Of a DNA stretch of 64,000 nt, positions 29,801 through 42,400 are shown piece after piece. The position numbers were made by a program, and so were the translations under genes. Below the pieces are notes generated by a model, which saw nothing but the letters and a program-made list of their open reading frames with translations, had not been told where the DNA came from and did no database searches. The stretch's first letter is position 1. Every line of letters starts with the position of its first letter. This stretch comes from Hormiphora californensis. Lineage: Eukaryota > Ctenophora > Tentaculata > Cydippida > Pleurobrachiidae. The stretch is from assembly GCA_020137815.1 (NCBI GenBank), contig CM035356.1:759001-823000 (forward strand). The letters are read 5' to 3'.

Positions 29801-30135
29801 ATAAGGAACCATAATAAAGTTCAAGAGCCTCCAAGAGCGCACCACAATCAAGAGAGACCAAAATCAAGAGCACACCACAATCAAGAGAGACCAAAATCAA
29901 GAGCACACCACAATCAAGAGAGACCAAATCAAGAGCGCACCACAATCAAGAGAGACCAAATTCAAGAGTGCACCACATCTGGTATCTTCTGGATAGGGAG
30001 CTCTCTTGGATGAGGTGCGCTCTTGATTTGGTCTCTCTTGATTGTGGTGCGCTCTTGATTTGGTCTCTCTTGATTAAACTTGATAAAACTTGATAAATAT
30101 ACTTCATTACAGAATCGTAAACGGTGTCAGTCTTT

Positions 30136-33057
30136 TCAGCATCCCCCTTTAGCTCGAACCTCCAAAACCCAGTCCATGATAGAATTGTTGTTCCGGGTAG
30201 AGTAACCCTTCACAGGTGGATTGTCAGGGAAGTGGTCCAGCCAACGGCCCAGCAGGATCTTGAACGTATCTAAGGTCGCTGCTGTGTTAACCTCTTTCGG
30301 CAATGTGTTCCATAGCCGAGCGGCCCTTACAGCAAATGAATGGAAGTATTTTGTTGAGAATGACTTCTGTGCTCCACTGTAAAGAGTAGGTACTTCGGCT
30401 CGGACACCGAGCCGTTGATGATGGTAAAACCGGGTATTCGTGCTATTAGGTGCTGCACCATTATAGATTTTCCACATTTGTATTATCGAATATCGCTCCC
30501 GCCGACGTTGTAATGACATAAGTCTTAGCTTTTTCAGCCGCTCCCAATAGTCAAGTTGTGCCATGTCTTCGATCCGTCGTGTAAACTGTCTCTGGATGCT
30601 TTCCAGAGCCTGAATGTCACCAATCTTGTAGGGCGACCACAGAGGTGAGCAGTATTCTACTTTGCACCTTATTAGTGACTTGTAGAGTGTCAGCATAGTG
30701 GTTACTGACCTATCTTTAAAAGCCCTCAGTGCCCAGGCGGCCATCCGTCTTGCTTCTGATGAAATCCTCATTACATGGTCTGTCCAGGAGCCATTGTTTG
30801 AGAGGGTGATGCCAAGGTCTTTCACTGTATCCTTTGGCTGTATTTCGTTATCACCTGGAGTCACATATAAGCTTAACTCATGAGTGAAAGGGAGTTCTCT
30901 GAGAAGGGACGTTCTGTTCAGAGTGTAGTGGATGACCTCGAACTTGTCCTCATGGAGTGTCATACAATTGGCTGCAGACCACTCCACCACACGCTGAAGA
31001 TCCTCTTGCATTTCTGCCCCTGATTCTTCCGAGTCGACGCTCTTCTGGAGCTTGGTGTCATCCGCAAAAGTTCTGATTTTGCTGTGGATCACTTGGCTCT
31101 GGAGATCAGCTACGTAGATGATAAAGAGGATTGGTCCAAGTACGGTTCCTTGAGGTACCCCACTTTTGACAAGCTCAAAGTTCGATTTTTCTCCATCGAC
31201 GGTTACTGTTTGATACCGGCCAGTAAGGAAGTCTTTTATCCACTTTAGTACTTTCCCTCTAATACCTAGCTTTTCCAGCTTGGCAATGAGAATGGTGTGG
31301 TTGACACGGTCGAAGGCTTTGGAATAGTCCAAATAGATAACATCGACTTCATTTCCACTGTTTAACTCTCGAAAGATTCCATCCATGTGATCGAGTAGTT
31401 GTGTGAGACAGCTCCGTTGCTTCCTAAATCCATGTTGGCTGTCTGGTAGGAGATTGTTACTTTCCAGGTGTTCCACTAACTTATTTCGTACAACTCGTTC
31501 AAACGTTTTTAGCAAGTTAGAAGTCAGCGAAACAGGACGGTAGTTAACAGCCAGAGTTTTATCACCACGCTTGAAGATTGGTGTGATGTATTGTTTTTTC
31601 AGGTTAGGGGGTGTTATTCCTTCTTCGAAGGACCGTTCCCAAAGAAGAAAGAGTGGTACAGCGAGAGTGGTTTTACAAGCACTGAGAATTTTAGCAGGGA
31701 TGTCACCATCTGGTCCGGCAGAAGCAGGATCAAGCTCAGAGAGAGCTCCTTTGATGTCCTCTGAGGTAAAAATGAAATCCTCTAAAATCGTATTGCTATC
31801 CTCTACCCAAGAGAGACTTTTCAGCAAGTCTCCCCCGTCTGGATCACTGAAGGCCCGGCAGTACTGCTTTTGCAGGAGTTCCGCTTTTTCAGTATTGTCC
31901 GTGGTGAGTGTTCCGTCATCACGTTTGAGGGGGGCGATGTTCGATTTAACCTTTGAAAGTCGTTTAGCGTAGGAGAAGAAATATCGTGGGTTGACCTTGA
32001 TTGTCTTAATGGCGCCGTGTTCCTTCTTCTCGATTGATTCATCTACAGCGTTCTGTATCTTGTCCTCAAGTGCTGTGAGTTCGTCTTGGAGTTCTTCAGT
32101 TTTTGAGATGTTAACGTTGACAGAAGTAATTGCTCCAAGTCTGGCTTTTAACTTCCGCCTTCTCCTTCTCAGTGGTTCGAGGGGGCTGAATTTTCTCCGC
32201 TGAATCTTCTGAGGGGTGTGCTTGATGGTGATTTGCAGAACAGTTAGAATGAAAAGTTCTTTGAATTTGTCACCAACAGGGTCTCCAGACTCTTCACATA
32301 ATGTCTGCAGTTTGTCCCAGTCAACAGAAGCAATGTCCACATTCATTTCTTCAAAATTGGCTTTTGGAATGTCCAACCCTCGAAAACTCATGTGGTCCCA
32401 CTTTTTGATGGTATCTGCTGTCTTCATAAGGGGATTTATCACCAGGGTACAGTCAACTATTCTGTGGTCAGAGATCTTTGTCTCTTCAGTTGTCACAGTT
32501 GATACGTATTGTGGTGAGTTGGTCATTATAACATCCAGAATATTATTGCCCCTGGTTGGTTTGTCAACGACCTGAGTCAGGAAGTTTTCCTCGATGAAGT
32601 TCACAGTTCGTTGATAAGCTGCTATGTTAGCAGCAGCTGATGGTAGGGATTCTTCTTTCCAGTTGAACAATGGCAAGTTTAGATCGCCCATGATAAACAT
32701 TTCAGGGCTCCTTTCATTGGACAGGAGATCAATTTTATCTTGGAGATCGTTCATAACTGTGATGAAGGACTGGTCAGATGATTCGGGGGGACGGTAGATA
32801 CATGAAAACAACATGTTTTTAGCTTTACTAAAAGCCAATACCAGACTGCATTCCCGGTCACTGAATGAGTATGCATAGCTGATTGGGATGTCTTCACGAA
32901 TGTATAACACACAACCTCCTCCTTTCCGATCAGGACGGTCAGAACGGAAGGTGCTGTATCCCTGCATTTTGATTTGGGCGTCTGCAATGTAGTTTTTCAA
33001 CCATGACTCAGTTATTGCAAGGGCAACTGTCGGCGGTGAGTTTGGGTTGTTGAGCAA
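30136..33057 (-). mobile_element. CR1-type LINE ORF2 (endonuclease and reverse transcriptase), intact frame
   Basis: A 973-codon frame. The N-terminal third is an apurinic-type endonuclease (ITESWLKNYI, RSDRPDRKGGGCVLYIRED, FIMGDLNLPLFNW, SDHRIVDC). The middle is a reverse transcriptase (YRPVSLTSNLLKTFERVV, HGFRKQRSC, YLDYSKAFDRVNH, SGVPQGTVLGPILFIIYV, catalytic FADDTKL). The frame is open further upstream (TRWKLPFIEAVLL), so the true start is likely beyond 33057. Its RNA 3' end near 30076 shows short TATCAAGTTT-like repeats, as in CR1 elements. The uninterrupted frame suggests recent insertion. Confidence 0.9.
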
Positions 33058-33125
33058 AACAGCCTCGATGAAGGGGAGTTTCCACCGAGTGTTCCCCCCA
33101 GCGGCCGGTGAAATACTTCTCCCAT

Positions 33126-33863
33126 TTAGTAGGATAATCTTTGAGAGGGCAGTATTTGGGTCGGTAGCTGCCGATGTACTCCTTGAGTGAGGGTACCTGT
33201 AGGGAGGGTGTACTGCACCGGCGGGTGTGCTTGTAAGTGGTGGGCCAGCTGGTTGTGCAGCATTGATTCGCTGTGGGTGGGGCCAAGCTGGGAGAGAATT
33301 TCTTCCATTCTGTCCGCTTGCCTCAGTGATTCTTCTCTCGCATTCCTGACCTCCTTCAAAACAATGCTCAGGAAACCCGATTGTAAGTGTCCAGGGTTTT
33401 GCTGCGAAACTGGTCGCAATGGTGAGCCGCTAAGAGGGAGTTGTTCATCCTGCACTCTCTCTCTGTGGTCAGTGGCGTGAGTGTTAGGTTGCTGTGTTGT
33501 CCTAACAACGTCCTGACGTTCTCTCCTTTCAGGGTTTTCCACTTTCCTTCGTGTACCCTTGAGGTGGAGATGTGGGCAATCAGGGTTTAGGCACTGCCGC
33601 TCCTTCATTCTCCGCTGTGAGCCCTCACATAATTTAGGATGCAGTTTTGAGCACTTTGCACCCAACTTACACCCATGGCGTGAGTGAGATCCGTACAGCT
33701 TGAATTTTCTGCAGACTTTACGGTGGGTAAAACGGCAGGTTTTCCCATTCACTTCCTTTTTCCCGGATATCCCGTGCCTGCAGTAGCCTTCTGCAAGGAA
33801 TGTACAAGGGGCCGTAGAAGATTCCCCAGCTGGTACCTCTTCAGCTACAACTTCTGCAGATTA
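33126..33863 (-). mobile_element. LINE ORF1 with CCCH-type zinc motifs, 5' end missing
   Basis: Upstream of ORF2 on the same strand. Cysteine/histidine spacing CTFLAEGYCRHGISGKK...CRFTHRK, CRKFKLYGSHSRHGCKLG, CSKLHPKLC and CLNPDCPHLH fits tandem CCCH fingers of CR1-like ORF1 proteins, which bind RNA. The frame is closed by a stop near 33866 with no upstream Met, so the 5' end is truncated or altered. It overlaps the start region of ORF2 in another frame. Confidence 0.7.
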
Positions 33864-33869
33864 TACAAA

Positions 33870-35230
33870 TAAATACAAATACAATTATAATTTATATCCC
33901 GCTTTTGGGCCTATGCATTGTTAGTGCCAGGAGGACGCCGTTTCAATCAGTCGATTGAAGCAACGCACCCACCACTAACAAGCCTTCTAAAGCGGCTCTT
34001 ATAGGATTATAAGATCCTAAAGGCCTTAAAAAACCGTCGGCAGTCATTCGATATAATATATATAAATGTATGTAGAAAATAAGGGTTATAAAATATCTAA
34101 TTAAGAAATAGCGTAATTAATTCGATGAGTGATTAAGTAGTTAGATAATAGAGAAATTAACTAGTTAGATAATTGATAATTAACTAGTTAGATAATAACT
34201 AGTTAGATAATTAACTGTTGATTAATAATATATATACATAGTGTAAATACTAAGTAAGTAGTAAATACTAAGTAAGTAGTATAGTTTAATAATTAATTCA
34301 AGTAAAAGGCTAGTGATCTAAAAAGGAGGCGAATAGCTAAGTAATTAGTTAATGGATAAAGTAACTGTAACAGGATAACCGATAAGGTAATACACACTAA
34401 CCATATTAATTGCTATATAAGGTTATGATCTAATAAATGGCCTATGGAAAATTCTAAAGAAGCTGGTAATAAATTAATTAATTAATTAATGAATAACGAG
34501 GTAGAAAAATAAAAAGCAAGAGACCAGAGGTCAGTCAGATAGGTTAAATACAAAGCTGTTAATAAATTAATTAATTGGAGCAGTAAAAAATAAAAAGGCA
34601 GGAGACCAGTGCAATGGCCAGTCAGAATAAGTTAATTAATGCGGTTGGGTTTAAAATTTAATGTACGAAAAAAACGTTAAGCTAATTATAGTAAGCTGTA
34701 AGATAGATAACTGTACTAGACGTAAGTATTTAGGTTCTAATTTAAAGTAATTTTAAGGTAACTAGGATAGAGAAGATATAAAATTAAGAGCTGCCCAACT
34801 TAGAAACTCTAGAGTCTATTCTCCAAACACACTCGTATAAAGTCCATGTATGTTTATCGTCTTGATGTCTTCGAGAACGTAATACCCTCCGTGATGTTCA
34901 CTGAACATTGTTCAGGCTGGCTCACTCGCTCGCTCAAAGAACCTATGACTCTACTCTAGCCAGAAAGGAAAGAAACTCAACACACACTGTCACAATACAA
35001 CCAGAAAAATATACTCAAAAAACTCGACACTCTTGACATGATATCAGACCCCTACTCTACTCATATGTTGGAGGAAAGGACTTCAGATGATGATGTAGTT
35101 ATAGGAGATGTAGTCAAAATAGGAATGTAGTAATGATAGGAATGTAGCACAGTAGAGGAATGTAGGACGTAAAAGGAAAGACCTCCCATCCGAGACTTCA
35201 CCACAACACAGCCTTTCCCACAGCCTTTCC
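33870..35230. other. AT-rich spacer between the two LINEs
   Basis: TTAATTAA-, TAGTTAGATAAT- and AAGTAAGTAGTA-rich sequence, with a GGAGACCAGxxCAATGGCCAG-like repeat at about 34515 and 34600. No gene is seen. It may be the 3' region of the second LINE or old insertion debris. Confidence 0.5.
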
Positions 35231-35329
35231 CACGATGATTCTAAAACTCCAAACCGAGACTCAGCAGATCACCTCAAAACCTCACTTCAAAGCCAAACGA
35301 GGCACCACTTCAAAGACCCTACCACCACA

Positions 35330-35628
35330 TCACATGCTACACCACCACTTCACATACTTCACCACCACTTCACAGACTCCACCGCCACTTCACAGACTCC
35401 ACCACCACTTCACAGACTCCACCGCCACTTCACAGACTCCACCACCACTTCACAAACTTCACCACCACTTCACAGACTCTACCACCACTTCACAGACCTC
35501 ACCACCACTTCACAGACTCCACCACCACTTCACAGACCTCATCACCACTTCACAGACACCACCACCACCACTTCACAGACTCCACCACCACTTCACAGAC
35601 CCCACCACCACTTCACAGACTCCACCGG
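35330..35628. repeat. CACCACTTCACAGACTC minisatellite
   Basis: About 16 copies of an 18-21-bp unit (CACCACCACTTCACAGACTC) just beyond the stop of the second LINE frame, probably in its 3' untranslated region. The plus-strand HHFTDSTTTSQ frame is a repeat translation. Confidence 0.9.
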
Positions 35629-35726
35629 AAGACCTCACTACAAACCCCCGATGCAACCAAAGCCTAACACAAACGCCAGGACAGAAAACAAACCACAACC
35701 CACACAGAAGACTTCTAACGCCAAAA

Positions 35727-37322
35727 CTACCCAAATGCCTTTCCAAACAGATGCGTCTTCAGATCTCTTTTAAAACTGTTTAAGGATTCGGCAGATCTAA
35801 GTCTTCTTGGCAATTGGTTCCAAAACTTCGGGCCGCATACACTGAAGGCACTTTCGTTTAGTTTATACCTAGCCCTTGGTGTCTCCAAGAGAAGGTTGTC
35901 GTCATCTTTTCTGAGACTCATAGATTTCCTCCTTCTTTTTTGAATTCGGTCAGATAAGTAGCCAGGTGCAACTCCGTTGACACATTTATACACCAGTACA
36001 CATACTTTGAACTCAATTCTCTCAGCTACTGGGAGAAAGTGCAGTGCTTTTCTCAAGTTGGTAGTACCCCTCCATTTTCTCTGGCCATAAATGAACCTTG
36101 CAGCAGCATTCTGGATCTTTTGCAGTCTGTCTAAATTCTTCTTCGTAATACCAGTCAACAGGGAGTTACAGTAGTCCAACTTAGAGTGTATAAGGCTCGC
36201 CACAAGGGTAGTCTTTAGTTTCCTTGAAAGTTTACCTCCTACCCTCCATAGATTCACCAATGTAGCATTACAGGAGTTGACGATTCTGGTCACATGTTCA
36301 TCAAAAGATAGCCTATCATCAAAATACACTCCCAGATTCCTCACAGAAGTAGCAACAGGTAAAGGTTCAGCGCCCTCAACCAGCTGGAAAGAGCTTTGAG
36401 TATTGGAGTCTTTAGGCGATAGTATCAGGATCTCAGTCTTAGATGGATTGAGACGCAGGAAGCTCGCTGTTAGCCAAGACTGTATGTCCGTGGCACACTT
36501 TCGAAGTCTCTGTTCGGTCTCCGCAAAGTTCTCAGTCGAAAAAGCGGCGTATATCTGGGTATCATCAGCATAAAAATGAATATGTACACCATTCCTTAAG
36601 GCAATCGATTCCAGCTCTGCAGTGTAGCATATAAAAAGAATAGGGCCCAAAATAGAACCCTGAGGCACCCCGATACCAATTGCTGTAAGAGTCGACTTAA
36701 CCTGCCCAACCGATACTGACGCAGTTCTCCCCGTGAGATAGCTCTCAAACCATGCTAAAGATGTACCTTTCACCCCATACAACTTCTTAAGTCTTTGCAG
36801 CAAGACAGAATGGTTAACAGTATCGAATGCAGCACTCATATCTAAGAGTAAAAGTGCAACCTTCGATTTATCGTCTGTTAGCATTAGTAGATCATCCAGA
36901 ATGCGGAGAGTCGCCGTCTCACAGCTCTTGTTCGCACGGTAGGCAGACTGGTTTTTGGGCAGTAACGCATGGTCTTCAAGGTGCTTCACAAACTGATCTG
37001 CTGCACATCTCTCGATAAGTTTACCAAGAAAAGGCAAGTTACTGACGGGTCTATAGTTACCAAGATCATCCGGATCTAGACCAGCTTTCTTGATGAGGGG
37101 TCGAATCAGAGCAGTCTTGAGTTCAGAAGGAAAGACCCCCGTGGTTAAGCTAGAGTTGACGATTTTAGAAAGGATAGGCAATAATTCAGCAAAGAGACTC
37201 CGCACATATGATGTGGGAAGAGGATCCAACTCACAATGCTTTGTCCCCATGTCAAATAAAGTTGCTCGGAGTGTCTCATCAGAGATGCTTGTAAACTCGA
37301 AATCAGGCGGTGTGTTGGAATG
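35727..37322 (-). mobile_element. L2/CR1-type LINE reverse transcriptase, 5' truncated
   Basis: A 507-codon frame, open back to about 37322, with reverse-transcriptase motifs (NYRPVSNLPFLGKLIERC, YRANKSCETA, LLDMSAAFDTVNHSVLL, GVPQGSILGPILFICYTAEL, catalytic FYADDTQIYA) and the usual C-terminal region (SLIHSKLDYCNSLL, FWNQLPRRLR). The endonuclease half is absent: the frame abuts the terminal repeat array at 37327. It is clearly a different family from the 30-33 kb LINE. Confidence 0.88.
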
Positions 37323-37437
37323 TGTAGTGGTGTGCTCTTGATTTTGGTCTCTCTTGATTGTGGTGCACTCTTGATTTTGGTCTCTCTTGGATGGGGTGCG
37401 CTCTTGGAGGCTCTTGAACTTTATTATGGTTCCTTAT

Positions 37438-37972
37438 TGCTGTTTGAAGTAAAGTAAATATAATATCTTCACGCCTACAAATTTTCAGAAACTTTTTTTA
37501 TTTACCGCGACGCGACGCTTGTTATATTGAACCTGAACAGCGCGGGTATTTTATCCAAGTAACGCGCGCGTTATATTGCAGCGTTGTTTAACAAATACCG
37601 CGTGTGCTCTATAGACAGACAGACAGTAATAAAACTTTAATAACCAGATGTCCAGATATTTTACAGTGCAAAAAGAGTTGATCAATATTAAATAAATCAT
37701 GCAAATTGCGAAATAATAATAAATTTTCTAGCTTCTTGTATTTGTGTTAAGATTGTCTCATTGTCTTAATGTCTTATTGCCACGCCGAGTGCCGATCAAA
37801 TGCTGCAGAGACATAGTACTTGGTTTGGAAGGCTTTAGTCCGATGTTTAGACCATGGTCTCATGAACGCTGCGTAGGTAAATCTGTTTGTACTCTTGGGT
37901 GTCTGAAAAATTGCACCAAATTGAAATGGCTATTGTGAAATTGACATTGACAAGTACAAGTTGTACTATACA
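37438..37972. other. Spacer, nothing recognised
   Basis: AT-rich sequence between two mobile elements, with a short (GACA) run at 37613-37626. No gene is seen. Confidence 0.5.
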
Positions 37973-37981
37973 ATTACAGAC

Positions 37982-39229
37982 GGTGTGCGGACTCTAGTGC
38001 TACACTCTAAGTCTAAAGAGGACTCTATATCTAAATTTAGATTTAGATAAAGAGTCCAAATAATTCTAAACTCTAGGAGGACTCTTTATCTAAAAAGTCT
38101 ACACAGGGCGGACTCTTTATCTAAAAAGTCTAAACAAAGTGGACTCTATATGAGGCATAAACTCTTGCCAGTGGCGCGTTATTTCAGATACCTTTCTCCC
38201 AGCGCGCCGCTGGGAGAAGGTAGCTGTAGTTTATCCGCCACTGGCGGATAAACTGGTTTAAATCACGACGACGATCCCGAGGCGTAGCCGAGGGAGAGGC
38301 GGAGGGGTTTAAACCTATAACGCGTCTGTGGCAAGAGTTTATAGGTTATATACCCTGCTTTAGTTGTTTGTTACAAGTATTACACACTAACAAGAGAGAG
38401 AACACTAATCAAAACACACAAAGAGAACTGAGAAACAGTCAAAAACATCTCTCAATTGAGTGTACATTGTTTGGTAACAGTTACTAAGGAGAGAGAGAAA
38501 GAAATAACAAGATATGGGGCATGCCAGACATAACACAGAGGAATTGAGATAGTGAAACAAAAGGGAAGATAAAGAGAGAGTAATTGGCGGAATGTGTTGT
38601 TTCTTTCTCTCCAATTTAGTGTGTAACTCTTCCAAACAGTGTTCCCTCTGTATTTCAGTAAGAACTGATCATTTACACACACTTTGAATGTAACATAGGA
38701 GTTAAAAATAAATAACCTGCCAGTGGGAAATAATCTGCCGCTGGACTGGCTGGTTATCGAGAGCGCGCTAGTGGGACTTCTCGCCACTGGCGCATTATTT
38801 AAGTTAGCAGGGTATATATCTACATAAATCTAAATTAGATATAGAGTCCGCCTTTCGCCGCGAACTCGAGATTTCGGCCGTCAGGCCGGAAACGAGAGTT
38901 TGCTCTACCCCTATACTAATTTAGAAGTGTTAGGGCCGTTATTTGGGTTCGAGGTTAGGGTTAGGGTTAGTGTTAGGGTTAGGTTTTGGGTTGGGTTAGG
39001 ATTTTAGACATAGAGTCCGGGTTGGAGGATTTGGCGCCAAAATGTACTAGAGGACTCTATGTCTAAAAATTCTACACAGGGCGGACTCTTTATCTAAAAA
39101 GTCTACACAGGGAGGACTCTTTATCTAAACTTTTTTCAAAATCTAACTGTAGATAAAGAGTCCGTTTTTAGATATAGAGTCCGCCTTGGATTTAGATAAA
39201 GAGTCCGTTAGCACTAGAGTCCGCCCACC
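37982..39229. mobile_element. Mutator-like non-autonomous element, copy 1, with a nested second element
   Basis: Ends GGTGTGCGGACTCTAGTGCT and its near reverse complement AGCACTAGAGTCCGCCCACC, flanked by the 9-bp duplication ATTACAGAC (37973-37981 and 39230-39238). The interior has many GACTCTxTATCTAAA motifs in both directions and a TTAGGGTTAGGGTTAG stretch near 38956. Bases 38152-38814 are another element absent from copy 2. A 9-bp duplication with long, motif-rich ends is typical of Mutator-type elements. There is no coding capacity. Confidence 0.85.
38152..38814. mobile_element. 663-bp nested element, copy 1
   Basis: Inserted inside the Mutator-like element between TATAT on each side. 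It contains palindromic blocks (TTATCCGCCACTGGCGGATAA; ATAAACTCTTGCCA near both ends of its first 190 bp) and TATACCCTGC ... GCAGGGTATA bounding the rest. The inverted copy is at 41380-42042, with the same length. Confidence 0.8.
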
Positions 39230-39449
39230 ATTACAGACTGTCCTTGGTTTCCATATAGCAACCAAAAAACATTTACAATTTAGTCTTGCGAAACCCTGCA
39301 TTCTTTGGGGCAGCCGGATGGAATCTTGCCTTATGGAAACAGTATTGAGTATATAATTCACAGCGCCACTATAATAATAATATCACGATAGTACCTACTA
39401 ACATTCTATTGTTTTAGCTATTTTTTAGCTATTTTTTAGCTATATTGTT

Positions 39450-42400
39450 TTAGCTAGCTGCAGTAGTAGCAGTACTCCTGACGCTTGCATACTTGCTACT
39501 GTTTCGTTTCCTGGTGACTGCCCTCCGTAGCTCAGGGTTCTTTCGCAACATGATCAGCTTTGGGAGGAAGATGAGGCAACTGACAGCAATCACAAGGATC
39601 AATACTATCAGAGACAGGGAAAACACCTGAGCAGAGAATATCATGTGATAGTAATATCTTTTGGAGGGTATTATTAATATACATATGTAAAAGTATCTTT
39701 TGGATCACATTCCCGCTTTACAGCAAAATTATACCCTAAATACCGCCATTATGTAATTACCATGTCCCCTGTTTACCTGTTTTTTCCCTGGAAGTAGCAC
39801 CATGGCAGGTACAAAAGTAGAAACCAAGGCAAGGGCCATGACCGAACACATGAAAATGTACATGGACTCTTTGAAGTTGTCGGGTAGTTTGCGGCTCAAA
39901 AATCCGAGGTAACTTGAAAGAAGAAGTAGGAGTCCCGCGTAGGCCATGATGGTGTAAACTAAGCTGCTGTCTTGGGCTTTACAGGACTCTGTTATGGACA
40001 TGTTCTCCTGTAGAAACTCCTCTATCGATAGCTTCTTCATGTACCTGTACATTTAGAATTACGATATGGGTTCATCTGATATATTAGTCGACCACTTGAA
40101 TCATTAGAAAAACTCATGTATCACTAATAATTCATGTATCACATATTTCATAGAACAGTACAATACTACTAACTACTGACTACTTAGTATAATAATTATA
40201 CCTGAACTGGGGGAAGAGGAAGCTGCCAGCTAGACAAGCTAGAATAGGGAGAGAAAGGAGAACAGAACTAACCTGAACTGGGGGAAGAGGAAGCTGCCAG
40301 CTAGACATCCTAGAATAGGGAGAGAAAGGAGAACAGAACTAACCTGAACTGGGGGAAGAGGAAGCTGCCAGCTAGACATCCTAGAATAGGGAGAGAAAGG
40401 AGAACAGAACTAACCTGAACTGGGGGAAGAGGAAGCTGCCAGCTAGACAAGCTAGAATAGGGAGTGAAAGTAGAACAGAACTAACCTGAACTGGGGGAAG
40501 AGGAAGCTGCCAGCTAGACAAGCTAGAATAGGGAGTGAAAGGAGAACAGAACTAACCTGAACTGGGGGAAGAGGAAGCTGCCAGCTAGACATCCTAGAAT
40601 AGGGAGAGAAAGTAGAATAGCCCAGAGATAAACATACCATCCTTTCACGTACCTGAGGAGATGTATTGTTATACCTAGTCAATATATGAGAGATGGAAGT
40701 TTGGAGGTCTAAACCAGGAACCGACCGAATCAGGAAATACTGGTCCCTGATTGGCTGATAACCAGTCACGTGACCTAAATAACGAGTTATGATTGGTTGT
40801 TTACTTGTTTCGGTCGGTTCCTGGTCTAAAGTTGTGTTTGGGTTTGTCGGGATTGCTTACATTGTAACGCTGTTGTTTGTTGCAGCAAGTTTGAAGATAA
40901 CCACTATTCGTAGAGTCCGTATCACAATAGGGACCAAGGTCAGGGTCAGGAACAAGTGAGCTGTCAGGAGTATACCATCACACACAATCTGGACTGAGAG
41001 AGTTTGGGGAATGGGGATTAATCGAGGGGCTATAATAACCGATCAGATTTCACTATTGGAACCTGTTGCCGCGGTATAACTGGGTGGGTATATTGCACTC
41101 TCAGATAAAACAAGAAGGGGCCGGGGCCGGGTAGAACTGGGTGGGTCTCACTACTTCAGGCACTCCCAGATCTTACTTGGTGGACTGGATACCAGAGCAG
41201 CGTTGAGGATGCCACACAGCATCCCAGGAAACATGTAGATAGCAAGGTCCCTTCCTGATGCTCTAACCACCTTACTATTCCAAAAGTACAAATAAAACAC
41301 TGCAATGGGGTGTCAAGTAGTGTCAAAACGGCTGTCATGGGGGAAGAAAGTATGTCTTGATTTGAGTTGTGATATTATATACCCTGCTAACTTCAATAAC
41401 CCGCCAGCGGCGAGAAGTCCCACTGGCGCGCTCTCAATATACAGCCAGTCCAGCGGCAGATTATTTCCCACTGGCTGGCTGTTTATTATTAACTCCTATG
41501 TTACATTCAAAGTGTGTGTAAATGATCAGTTCTTACTGAAATACAGAGGGAACACTGTTTGCAAGAGTTACACACTGCATTGGAGAGAAAGAAACAACAC
41601 ATTCCGTCAATTTCTCTCTCTTTATCTCCCCTTTTGTTTCACTATCTCAATTCCTCTGTGTTATGTCTGGCATGCCCCATATCTTGTTATTTCTTTCTCT
41701 CTCTCCTTAGTAACTGTTACCAAACAATATACACTCAATTGAGAGATGTTTTTGACTGTTTCTCAGTTCTCTTTGTGTGTTTTGATTAGTGTTCTCTCTC
41801 TTGTTAGTGTGTAATACTTGAAACAAACAACTAAAGCAGGGTATATAACCCATAAACTCTGACCAATGGCACGTTATTGGTTTAAACCCCTCCGCCTCTC
41901 CCTCGGCTACGCCTCAGGATCGTCGTCGTGATTTAAACCAGTTTATCCGCCACTGGCGGATAAACTACAGCTACCTTCTCCCAGCGGCGCGCTGGGAGAA
42001 AGGTATCTGAAATAACGTGCCAGTGGCCAGAGTTTATGCCTCATATATTTACCGAGTATAACTCCGACTAAGATGAAAGTCAGTACAGCCAGGACCAGGA
42101 CTATGTTTCCCAGGCTGGTCCCGATCAAATCAGCGTTGGTTGCAGTCCGGGAACAGTTAGTTCGCTCATTGTTTACCTACAGAGTGTGACACGTGTTATA
42201 AAGGAGGAGTTGAGATAATCACAGACCACTGTTTCTGTGGGCAGAACCCTATACTTTTTACTTTTTAGTACTGTAAAAAGTAGAGGGTTCTGCCCATAAT
42301 TTCCCCGTTAGTATCGTTTCTCAACATCAACATCAAGTTGAGACAAGGTTCAAACATTACTTACATATTTTCCCTCAGGACATTCCATGCAGTAGGCTGC

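Larger units (their letters stand above)
29801..37437. mobile_element. 7.6-kb region with inverted ends holding two LINEs
   Basis: The left end ATAAGGAACCATAATAAAGT (29801) is repeated in reverse complement at the right end (finishing at 37437), followed on both sides by GAGCCTCCAAGAGCGCACC and arrays of a unit CACAATCAAGAGAGACCAAA. The left end also carries an inverted array (30000-30075). If TA is the duplicated target, the element proper begins AGGAACC. Two LINE bodies lie inside in minus orientation. A DNA element invaded by LINEs is the simplest reading. Confidence 0.65.

Noticed and set aside
35235-35783. 182-codon HHFTDSTTTSQTPP frame
   Set aside because: Minisatellite beyond the second LINE; opposite to the LINE strand and of low complexity.
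40201-40626. Array of mutually exclusive TM4 micro-exons in the GPCR
   Set aside because: The units are nearly identical, 71 bp long (not a multiple of three) and copy only the exon end; a minisatellite is simpler, though splicing use is worth checking.
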